Source: Terebella lapidaria
Lineage: Eukaryota > Annelida > Polychaeta > Terebellida > Terebellidae
Direction: 5' to 3'
DNA length: 64,000 nt
Assembly (NCBI GenBank): GCA_949152475.1
Contig: OX424563.1
Span: 10,637,001-10,701,000, forward strand
Part shown: one piece after another, positions 54,623 through 64,000 of the stretch
Numbering within the stretch: the first letter of the stretch is position 1
Layout of the letters: each line of letters begins with the position of its first letter
Notes under the pieces: model-generated
What the model saw: only the letters and a program-made list of their open reading frames with translations
Databases searched by the model: none
Told to the model about the DNA's origin: nothing
Translations under genes and position numbers: made by a program

Positions 54623-57600
54623 ATGTCAGAGTGTTCTGACGGTGACGGGGAAGGCAAGGGAGGGAAGGAGCCTCCGGACAGTGACTGCGAAGTCCTGTCT
54701 GGGAATGAGTCCCTTGAGAGTGATAACCTGCTTTCGAGATGATCCGGCTCTGAGGATGATAGCCAAAAGGCTGTCTCCAAGGGCTGTAGTACGGGCTCCA
54801 AGGAATACGACTCCGGCAGCGATGCCGAGAGTGTAGTTGACAGGCGAGACCTCGCTGTAGACAGTGGCTTGGCTACTGCTGGTGCCAAGAAGCTCCTGGA
54901 TCCGTCTTCTCTTCCAACATGAAGGAGTTGATGGACTACAGCGAACAGGGCTCTATTGGTGTGGATATCGAGATCCATCTGCCCGTGGAGATGCTTGCGT
55001 CTCTTGTTGCAGATGAGGATTCTCGTCCGGATGACCGCGGTCGTCCGGACACTGTACCCGGTGAGAACTCTTCGGAGTCCACACCTGCGGAGTCGGGTCC
55101 GCTTGCCAAGGGCGAGTCTGCGAGCTGGTCAGACCGGGTAGATGCGGAATTGGCCGCATCCCGAGCCCGGAAGGTTGCTGAGAAGCAGTGGGAGGCCCAA
55201 CAGCATCTGGCGGCCTCTAACAGCCGAGTCCGTACCCGCCGATCCTCCGCCAAGTCCGGAGGTTCTAAGGCACCAAATCCTTTGGGAGGCAGTGCAGACA
55301 GTACCTCCGCAGGGTCCGGCCAGGGTAAGGGAGGTCGCGGTAATAGGTCGCCCGTCCGGGCACCAAAAGGGGCCTCCTCCGGCAAGTCCTCCAGCGAACC
55401 CAAGTCGTCCGGAGCTGCCGATTGCGGATCTTCGCAGAAGGGAGATCTGCTGCAGGAGGGAGATCTCCGGTTGGAGCTTCTCTGGAAGCAGGCTGAGGCA
55501 GACGGGGACGGAGAATAGTCGGAGATCTGTCCCAGGCAGCGTTGGCGGCCGGCTGGCAGAGCTTCTGCGATAGACGGCAGAAGCAAGCAAGGTCGAAGTC
55601 CAGTCCGGGGAGACAACCACAGCGGTCTTTCTCGAAGCAGCCACCCCTTAAGAGGCTGCGGGCCGAAATGGGCCCTGAACTCCCTGGTGTGCAGTAGAGC
55701 CCTGTGCGGGCTAACCCGCCCCGCGCGGGTTGTGGGTCCCGCAGCCCGCGGGGCGGGGCGGGTTTTAATTTTGCACATTTACGCGGGCGGGGCGGGCATA
55801 TTTTCCAATCCGCGGGTGCGGTGCGGGTGCGGGCGCGCAACTGCGGGTGCGGGGCGGGTGAGGGTAAAAGTTTTATTTTCTGCGGGCTTTTTTATTCATA
55901 GAAGCCCGCATAATATATAGGCATGTATCTTTGTTAAATAGTTGAAAGTGCTATGAATTTAGTGAATCAATATAATATATAGTACAATATATTCATCTAT
56001 ATGATTTTTTCATGTGATTTGTAATTACTATGAATGTGCTCTATCATTTTAATATTTCAGTACACAATATATGTATTTAGGATTACTTATATGATGCATT
56101 ATCGTGTGATCTATGCTACAGCCAGTGTCTCATAAATGTAACTTGCAATAGTTCGCAACTGTTGCGAGTTCTTTTTGATATATTACAAATGAATATATCC
56201 CTGACCAGGCCGTGTTTTCACACGATTAGTTGAAACAATCGACATGTATCTCATATCCATTCATCACAGACAGTCGTTATAACACCCCCACTCCTCGCCC
56301 CCCTAATGGGTTGAAATGACCAATTATTGGCTGCATTTAAATCAATGTTAAATTGGGCAACTTCGGGTGTGCGTTTCACCTTCCCCCCAAAAAATTAGGG
56401 CTTAGCGGTTGACAGGGTGTGATAGTATAATCACAGTACTTCAATAAAATTTAGGTCACTATAGAGCATGATAGTACCAATTTTTCATAAAATGACGTTG
56501 AACAGGACCCCTGTCAATTTAGCTCGTTTTCAGATCGCAATTGCCGACATAGCATACATTCAGCAAAACCTTTCTCTACTCCAAATCCCGGGAAATACCA
56601 TCGGAATTTTTGCTTTTCCCAAAACCAGACTTCCACACACGCAAAACAAACCAGCACGTGGATCAATATCGCTTCGCGTTATCTCCCTAGGCAACCATAC
56701 ATCTGGCGAAATGACGTCACTTAAAACGGAATCCTCAATGTGTGAGGCATCCCCAGTTCTATTCCTGGCTTCCACCCTAATTACCCCCACTGTGATCTCC
56801 CATTCTTGTTCCATCCCTCTCTTGCCTTTGATGCCCAGTACTCTCTCACCACAGGTCACTTAACAGTAGGGTGTATAATCGAACATCCTGACCTGGGGGT
56901 TTAATCTTCAATCAAAATTTGACAAAAAATCTGTGATAACATGAGATCAGCAGATTCGGACCAGCTGTATCCATCATATATATCATCAATGACAACAATA
57001 AAGAGAAATAGTTAAGTATTCAATCTCCGACGTCATGGGGGCAACGTGGTTTGTTTAGTAGAGAACTGGTAGGGTATACTAGATATATGGTGACTCTAGG
57101 GACTCTGGTGATGAGGCTCATTGTAATTCTTTGTCTGCTACTGAGCACATCATGGCGTTATCAAGACAAGAAGTGATTTCTGGACAACTGAAAATATACT
57201 GTATACATGTATTTTATTGTGCGGGCTGCGGGTTGGGCCCCCGGGGCGGGTAGCCCGTGGGTTTGTGCGGGCTTTTTATCGAAGCTGTGGGTGCGGTGCG
57301 GGTGCGGGCTCAGATTTGAAGGTGCGGGTGCGGGTGCGGGTGCGGGTAAACATTCAACACATGCGGGGCGGTGTGGGTGTATCCAAGAAAATTTTGTGCG
57401 GTGCAGTGCGGGTGCAGGTTTTGGATATACTCTGCGGGGCGGGTGTGGGCATGAAACTGAGGCCCGCGCAGGGCTCTAGTGTGCAGCAAGGCATACTATT
57501 CCTTCCGCTTTATGGCAGGGACGCCTACTCCCGCCGCTCGGCGGAGGCGGGTGCGACGGCTGACACACCTTTTACCAGGCCTCGTCCACTGACAGATGAG

Positions 57601-59455
57601 GAGCGTGTTGGGCTGCCGCCCGTGACAGAACATGGGGTTCAGTGCCCTTTCTTTCTGAAGTCCCTGGACGGGTATGAGGACCCCCATGATGCCCTCAATC
57701 ATGATCGTTGGTACCCTTCCTATGATCACTTGAGCCGGCACGTGGGGGGTTATCACTACCCCTGGGTGAAGTTGTTTCTCTGTCGGTGGTGCTACCCTCG
57801 TGGCTCGTGGGAGAGATACTTCCTCAGTTTGGAGGCCTTGAACACTCACCCCGCGGGTGCACACCGCGGTGAGGGACTTCACACCGATGGTGATGAAGCG
57901 GGGCCTGTATTCAATTATGGATACATTCCACCGCGGATGGCGCCGATCATGACCACGTCAGGATCGGCGAAGAACCGTATCTTCCACTACGGTCCATGGC
58001 GCTTAGCACAGCGCATCATGGACGACAGTTGGAAAGAGTCTGGTATTGTGTCGGTAGGCTCGAACTTCGCAGCTCGCCTGACGGCCACTATGAGCCAGAC
58101 CCCGGCGGAGTACGCGTTGGCAGCAGAAGCTGTCCGTCAACCGCCAGAATCCAACTCAGGGGAAGAACGGACTCGGATCACCACGGTCGTGTCTGAGATG
58201 CTGCAAATCGCATCGCGGACACGCGTGGCCTCGCCCAAGTGGCGTGCCCAGCCAACGACTAAGGGGAAGAGCGCGTCCTCGGGAACTGCTCCGGGGAAGG
58301 CGGCCCCTCTTCAGTCACCGGGCGCGCTTACGGACGAGGCGTATCCGAGCTTGCTGAAGGTGACAGTCCCTGCGGGTCTTCCAGAAGCACGTGTGGTGGC
58401 GAATACCACCGCTCCCTCCAGCTCAATGACTGGGGCCCAGTCTCCCTGTCAATCGAAGGATCGTCTGCGGGTTGGCAAAGTACTGCCACCCTGGACATGA
58501 ATCCTATTGATCCAGTGGAGGACATACTTCGAGAGTATGGTTCCAGGACCGCTCGGGCCTACGAGACTTTCCGCGAGTCTGTGGGCCAGGCGGTCGGCCA
58601 TCGCCGTGATGGTCAGGAATGGATATCGTCAGATCCGGTGTTGTTGAACCTGCCGGTCCGCAAGGCTATTAGTAGTCTAGGGGCCTCAGGAATTGCAGCG
58701 CTGGTGCACGCTCGGGGAGAGTACCCCTGGGACCACCCCCAGTGGGGGAGGCTCACCCAAGCGGCAGAGTACCTCGTGGCGGAGATGGACCGCTCTCTGG
58801 AACGGATTGGCCATTACCGAGCTGAGGGTCTCATGGAAGGTACCCGGCATAGCTTGGAGAGCTACCAGACTCTGGTGGACGCTCGCGAGTGGCATGCTTT
58901 CGTAGAAGAGAAAGCTGCTGCTCGAGCCGCCGAGTCCGAAAAGGTCTCCCCACCCCCGAGGTCACCGCTGAGTTGCATAGACTCGTGGCTAAGAATGAGG
59001 AGCTACGGTGTCGTCTCGATGAAGTCGAGGCTGCTCAGGCTCGCCTGCAAAAGGGCGTTGACGACCCAATGTCATCCGCCCTCGCGCAGTCTATGGCGCA
59101 GCGGTCGGATGCTGCTTCGGAGCTGGCGATTTTTCCCGTTCTGGTTCGGATATGGGGAGAACGCACGGCCGACCCACAGCGCACCCAGGATACGGTAGAC
59201 ATGTTCGCTGCCATTGCACCTTACAGCGGGGCAGGTCTACCACCCTCTGTTTTGGCTGCTCCGCTGGGTCCAGGCATGCAGGGCTCATCTTTCAAGCCCC
59301 AGCAACCGCCGCCCGGCCTGCCACGTCCGCCTGAGCGGCCGGAGTTCTTGCTCCCGGCCCCGCTCTCGAAGCACCCCGCTCCGGAGCGTCGGGATCCGCC
59401 GTCCATGGACAAGAAGGTCGGTGCGGACGAGCAGCCGATGGAGGAGGAAGGCTAG
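54623..59455 (+). pseudogene. gag-like retroelement ORF region, split by a hAT insertion
   Basis: Coding-like GC-rich sequence begins at ATG 54623 (acidic, Ser-rich), runs in a shifted frame through 54919-55518 (Ser/Gly/Pro-rich), and shifts again near 55515. It is interrupted by the hAT at 55695-57478 and continues in frame at 57487-58500. That part has two Cys/His clusters, one resembling a C2H2 finger (CRWC near 57783, HPAGAH near 57847). A second frame starts at 58497, overlapping the stop by ATGA. After a shift in a C-run (~58955) it continues to 59455 with a coiled coil (VAKNEELRCRLDEVEAAQ) and a Pro-rich tail. The layout suggests gag or another structural ORF, but I cannot match it to a named family. 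Confidence 0.55.
55695..57478. mobile_element. hAT-type non-autonomous element inside the gag-like ORF
   Basis: The ends TAGAGCCCTG and CAGGGCTCTA are perfect inverted repeats, flanked by an exact 8-bp target duplication GTGTGCAG (55687-55694 and 57479-57486). The subterminal regions are GC-rich with GCGGGTGCGGG strings pointing inwards from both ends, and the core is AT-rich. No transposase frame was recognised (the 56468-56863 frame is not conserved). The host reading frame is open across the empty site, so the insertion came after the ORF. Confidence 0.9.
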
Positions 59456-59924
59456 TGTAGCCTTGTCGCTGCGGAAATGCGGCGGCTTTCGCTTTCTGCG
59501 GCTCCGTCCTGCCTCAGGCCCTTCACCGGGTGGCCGGCAATCCTTTTTAGAGGTACTACCACTTTTGGTCACTCGGTGTGTCATTTTACAGAATTTCTAA
59601 ATTTAAAACTTAACCTTAAAGATCTTCCAAAGACTCGGCACACCGTCCCTTTCGGCGGATGACCCTCCAAGGTCATCATCTTTTTTGGACTACCTCGTTC
59701 AAAATTTTGGCTTGTTTATTAGGGTTCATTTAAAATTCCAGACTGCATTACAGCTTACTCCGTAAGTCCGGGGGTCGTTCCCCATTCTTCCAAAACGGAT
59801 CCTTAAGGTCTGAGTCCTTTGCGCCGTGACTTCCGGATACCGCTCACCTTGCTTCCTTCTGGTTCCGCCATGTGATGCCATCATCATGCATGTTGGGGAC
59901 CAACATTGTAAGAAGGGGATAATA

Positions 59925-60395
59925 TGGCGATTTTGCCCAAAGATCGCGGCAGGCAATCTTTCTAAATACTCTTGTTTTCTGGCTTTGTTTTGGACACTTC
60001 TGTTCGAAGCACGTGCGCTGCTTGACAACGCCCTCTAATTCTCTCGCCCAGTATGCTGTAACAATGGTCTTATGCCACTTCCCTCGTATCTCGTGCTTCA
60101 GTGACTATAAGTACTCAGTGGAGTTGTCTCCGCGCTGTTCAGTGGAGTTGTCTCAGAGCTGAGCAAGGCGAGAGTACGACGGAGGGCTCAGCCATGAGCT
60201 CTGCGTCCTCACTCGGCTAAGGCCTGTGTGGGCCCTGGGGACAATTTCCATAGGGGGCCCAGGTGGGGAAGACCTTGGTGACTCGGGGGTGTATGCCCTC
60301 TGGATCACCGGTCTCCCACCTGGGATGGTGCGACACAGGCTCTGGCGGACTGTCTGGGGTTCCATCCCCCCTGGCGGACCGCAGCTAGCCGGCCT
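59925..60395 (+). repeat. LTR-like repeat, copy B
   Basis: Starts TGGCGATTTTGCCCAAAGAT, exactly 15,006 bp right of copy A, in the same orientation, with the CTATAAGTACT box and the GGATGGTGCGACACAGGC block conserved. It follows the gag-like ORFs. A short GTGGAGTTGTCT(C) duplication (about 60118-60152) is present only in this copy. Confidence 0.5.
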
Positions 60396-60498
60396 TACAG
60401 TTAACACCACGGTGATGATCGTGTATCCGAGTGGTGTTCGCATGTCTGGGCTCGCAGGGGGGCTGCTCCTGGTTAATGTTCTGAAGTAAATACTGCAC

Positions 60499-60607
60499 CC
60501 GCAGTGACCCTTGGTGAGTGGACTATCTGCGAGGATCTGAGGATAGCGGGTGCGTGTCCGCCGTGACCCACGGTGAGCGGCTTATCCGCGAGGATCCGGG
60601 ATAGCGG
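60499..60607. repeat. two-copy ~57-bp tandem repeat
   Basis: The units share GTGACC..(C/T)GGTGAG.GG, TATC(C/T)GCGAGGATC and GGATAGCGG. They lie just after LTR-like copy B. Confidence 0.75.
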
Positions 60608-60619
60608 ACGACGTCAAAC

Positions 60620-62310
60620 TTTACATTTTTTATTTTCCAACTTCGACTTCTTTGACACAGCTTAGTTTTTTTCCCACAAAAGACTAACGTAACTTTGATC
60701 AAATAATTCTACCATGAATGTATTTTATATAGGGGCCTACCACAGATATCAATAAATCTCCTATACTGTACATCTAGTTTACACCAAATTCACTATATTT
60801 TGCGCTCTTCCATGTATCCTTTATTACATGTACATTATTTTGTTGGATTACATGTACTCTTGGCAGCCCATCTTTCATATCGATGGTATTTTATAAGAAT
60901 ACGCTCTTTGAATAAATAAGAGGTTATATTTGTGTTTTTATTTTATGTATTCCTAAAATATCTTAAGTTTATCAATAGTAATCTTACAACTGGATGTTAG
61001 TTCTGTCAATGAACAATTCACAACATCTTTTTGGTATCATATTTCACGATTCCCGTGACAGTCGCATTTCCCGACTTAGTCGTATAAGGGGGGGGGGGGG
61101 GACTTTTCCCGGGATAGTTGCCGTTCCCGACCTAGTCGCACCGTTTCTTTGGTGTTATTGTTTATTCCGAATCTTCTGGTTCAATATAGCCATATTGTTT
61201 AAATCATACTCAACCCCAACATTTACATGTATGTTTTATTATACTTTATTGATATCAACATACATGCATACTTTACGCATATTAATATCATCAGTACAGA
61301 TAGCTGATGACATTTTAATATGTTTAAAATATCATATAAATATGAAAGGACTGTAAATACAGCAAAATATGTACAAATATGAGTTGTAATTCAGATACAA
61401 AAGTGGTAATATTATAATTCAGATAATTCAGATAATTCGAGAGAGGCCTGCAGTCGCGAATATTATGCTCGCGAATATAAGTCTCGATGAAACCGTTGTT
61501 GAAAAGATAATCATGATAATTATGGTACGTGAATACAAGTATGACTTTATGTTGGTTTTAGCAGGCTTATTAAACAATTGCAATTAATATCATTGTCTAA
61601 TCGTCTTGATAAAACCAAAACAAAATCAAAATGTATGTCATACTTTTCAATTTACAAGTTGTTATATGGCAGCATTTAATACCAGTGTTGAAACGAGACA
61701 CTCATTTTGACAATCATTGATAACAAAATATCTGCAAGTCAAGGAAAATGACACCTACCGGTGATAACTATAGAAATCAGGATGAAGAGTAATCTTCCAC
61801 CAAACAGTTTTTATTAAATTGGTAATATATATCCATAATTATGTTATATCATATATCATATAACACATGTCATTGTTAATACATTGTCAACCCTTCCCAA
61901 CCCTGTCGTTGTAAACGTCACTGTATGGCATAAGTCTGCATGGCGACTGGAAAGAGAAACCACCCTGTATGGACAGATGGTGCATGAGTTGAAATTGTTC
62001 CTTTGATTTTTCAGTCATCCAGTGTATATTCCCTTTCCGAATGAGTTGCACGTGTGTAAAATCCAACGTATACATTTCCAACTCCAGTCTCAGTGTATAT
62101 TCAACGCTTATTCAAACAATACTATGTACACCATCCCATGTCATAACACACTATCTGCATGCGTTTTGCATCATGTCCAAAAACTCTGAAAACAATCAAA
62201 TATATAATAACACATATGAAATCGTTCATGAAAACAAAGAGTGTATTTGTACCTAATTTATTACTTCGGTTTTATCAATAAACACAGGGCTCAAGCCTCT
62301 TTGTACCCAC
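60620..62310. other. gene-free interval left of the calmodulin exons
   Basis: AT-rich sequence with a poly-G run near 61090 and a short repeated CCCGACTTAGTCG motif (61071-61136). The last coding exon of the calmodulin gene should lie here or further left, but I could not identify it. Confidence 0.5.
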
Positions 62311-64000
62311 CTTCATAATCGACTTTGTTGTCACTATTCTGGTCAGCCATCCTTATCATCTCTTCAACCTCCTCGTCTGTTAATTTCTCACCCAGACTCA
62401 ACATTGTCTGTTTCAGCTCCTTGTGTGTCAAATATCCATCACCATCCTTGTCAAACACCCTGTAAATATTGGCTTTCACAATAAATTAACCTTTTCGTAA
62501 CATTTTGCTCACAATATCTGCTAACACGAAAAAGGCGAAATGTATATGTTGACATTAACAAAAGAAGAAAACAAACATATCTCCAGTGTGGATCCAGATT
62601 TATATCTATCGTTGTGTGAGCTCAATTAATGTTCATTCTTCGGACGATAAATATCAGTAGAGACATTATCAGAACCTGAAGGCTTCCTTGATTTCCTCTT
62701 CTGAGTCAGCTTCTCGCATCTTCTTGGCCATCATCTGCAGGAACTCGTCGAAGTCGATCTCGCCATTCCCATCCACGTCCACCTCGTTCACCATGTCCTG
62801 TCCGGGGCAATGACGGCGACGTTATGATTTTAGTACTGTCTTACCTTTTTTTCAGAAAATTAAATGACGGTACTAAACTATGTTCGTTAACCAGGCGCGG
62901 ATCTCCCATCAGGTTTGTGCAATTCGAACATCAATTAGCATGCCAAATTGTGTTTTGTGTTCTGATTTGCAAATTTCATGTTTAAGCTGAAATTTAGCAT
63001 TTATAGTAGATTGCCAACTTTTTCGATTTTCAAGATCTATAGTAGTCTGAATTTTGTGAAAAAAATATGGTTTCATGCCAGGTCATTCGAGATTACGAGT
63101 TGAACTTGACTATACCAGGGTATCAATTTACTGTGATATGTACCTTGAAGATTTGTCAAATGATATGTCATCTACACATCAAAATCGGCCTAAAAGCATT
63201 GAAAATCCCAAAATGTCCTCGGGGGGGGGGGGGGGGGGGCTTACCGAGCCCCTGATACCCCAGACCGTCTGATTTCACGTCCCCCTCGTTCGCCCAGTTC
63301 CTGGATCCGCCCCTGTTAACATTCCCTTTGCGTGTGCGGATGAGAACTAGACCTAAGCCAGCTAATATATACGTGATATCATAGAAATAGAGACTGTATT
63401 TCTATGGTGATATATACATGTATATCATATATGAAAAGATTTACAAGAAGCATAAACGGAGCAACATAGAAAATGGTGCAACATAGACAATTGGTGCCCG
63501 TTGTTCTGACAGGTAGATAGATGGAGCTAACTCACCTGTAGTTCCTCCTCTGTGGGGTTCTGGCCCTGTTCTGACAGGTAGATAGATGGAGCTAACTCAC
63601 CTGTAGTTCCTCCTCTGTGGGGTTCTGGCCCTGTTCTGACAGGTAGATAGAGGGAGCTAACTCACCTGTAGTTCCTCCTCTGTGGGGTTCTGGCCCTGTT
63701 CTGACAGGTAGATAGATGGAGCTAACTCACCTGTAGTTCCTCCTCTGTGGGGTTCTGGCCCTGTTCTGACAGGTAGATAGATGGAGCTAACTCACCTGTA
63801 GTTCCTCCTCTGTGGGGTTCTGGCCCTGTTCTGACAGGTAGATAGAGGGAGCTAACTCACCTGTAGTTCCTCCTCTGTGGGGTTCTGGCCCTGTTCTGAC
63901 AGGTAGATAGATGGAGCTAACTCACCTGTAGTTCCTCCTCTGTGGGGTTCTGCCCCAGGGATCGCATCACGGTTCCGAGCTCCTTGGCCGTGATCGTTCC
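62311..64000 (-). CDS. calmodulin or close paralogue, three internal exons
   Basis: Exons are 63926 to beyond 64000, 62676-62797 and 62311-62459, with phases 0, 2 and 1 at their ends. They encode the end of EF-hand 1 ([19 protein letters not shown]), EF-hand 2 (loop [12 protein letters not shown]), the central linker ([15 protein letters not shown]), EF-hand 3 (loop [12 protein letters not shown]) and most of EF-hand 4 (loop [11 protein letters not shown] plus one base of the next codon). Calmodulin binds four Ca2+ and regulates many enzymes. The linker and helices match calmodulin closely, but EF-hand 4 has Asn in place of the usual Gly at loop position 6, and several residues differ from the near-invariant animal calmodulin, so a calmodulin-like paralogue is likely. 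The first exon(s) lie right of the window, and the last exon was not found. Confidence 0.9.
62892..63315. mobile_element. short hAT-like element in a calmodulin intron
   Basis: The ends CAGGCGCGGATC (62892) and inverted GGATCCGCCCCTG (to 63315) are flanked by TTAAC on both sides (62887-62891 and 63316-63320). A 5-bp duplication is unusual for hAT (8 bp is typical) but is known in some hAT lineages. A long G-run (about 63221-63239) lies inside. Confidence 0.6.
63503..63955. repeat. 65-bp tandem array (seven copies) spanning a calmodulin 5' splice site
   Basis: CTCACCTGTAGTTCCTCC recurs at 63531, 63596, 63661, 63726, 63791, 63856 and 63921. In gene orientation each unit has the last ~30 nt of the exon (AGAACCCCACAGAGGAGGAA, CTACAG), the donor GTGAGT and ~30 nt of intron. 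Only the copy at 63921 is joined to the complete exon. Copies 3 and 6 carry GAGGG where the others have GATGG. Confidence 0.97.

Noticed and set aside
54936..55840. Minus-strand open frames up to 280 codons
   Set aside because: Antisense of the GC-rich gag-like region, extending into the hAT element; codon pattern fits the plus strand.
56468..56863. 131-codon open frame inside the hAT element
   Set aside because: Not similar to any transposase I know, and overlapped by an equally long frame on the other strand; probably chance.

Overview
The window is animal nuclear DNA, most likely from a marine invertebrate. The genes carry many short GT-AG introns, the intergenic DNA is AT-rich, and there are many foldback elements, tandem arrays, hAT elements, a LINE, an LTR retroelement and a tRNA-derived SINE. 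Arrays rich in GGAC/GACGG and in GGTCA motifs, like those here, are common in molluscs, brachiopods and similar animals. The sequence alone does not fix the phylum.

Five host genes are recognisable. Dynactin p150-Glued (DCTN1) lies on the minus strand from 12550 to beyond position 1, and 24 coding exons can be placed. A C19orf12-like membrane protein lies on the plus strand (19242-20102, three exons). A ZIP family II zinc transporter lies on the minus strand (28496-29683, one coding exon). The ESCRT-III subunit CHMP3/VPS24 lies on the minus strand (38133-42015, six exons, complete). A calmodulin or close paralogue lies on the minus strand (62311 to beyond 64000, three exons, both ends missing). 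They are ordinary housekeeping genes and do not form a pathway or an operon.

Layout: 1-12.6 kb is DCTN1; 12.8-19.1 kb is repeats, foldback elements and a dead LINE fragment; 19.2-21 kb is C19orf12-like; 21-28.4 kb holds no recognisable gene; 28.5-31.3 kb is the ZIP gene; 32-37 kb is repeats; 38-42 kb is CHMP3, with two nested hAT elements in intron 1; 42.3-44.7 kb is inverted repeats; 44.9-60.6 kb is a GC-richer retroelement graveyard (LTR-like repeat, 5'-truncated CR1/L2-like LINE, Ty3-like pol remnant, tandem element, gag-like ORFs split by a hAT, second LTR-like repeat); 60.6-64 kb is the calmodulin gene and its flank.

The most interesting observations concern splicing. (1) Two DCTN1 exons in the basic region have the same phase (0 in, 1 out). 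Exactly one must be included to keep the frame, so they look mutually exclusive. (2) DCTN1 carries an eleven-copy array of a 64-bp unit that spans a 3' splice site. (3) The calmodulin gene carries a seven-copy array of a 65-bp unit that spans a 5' splice site. Two unrelated genes in one window have therefore amplified an exon-intron edge in units of almost the same size.
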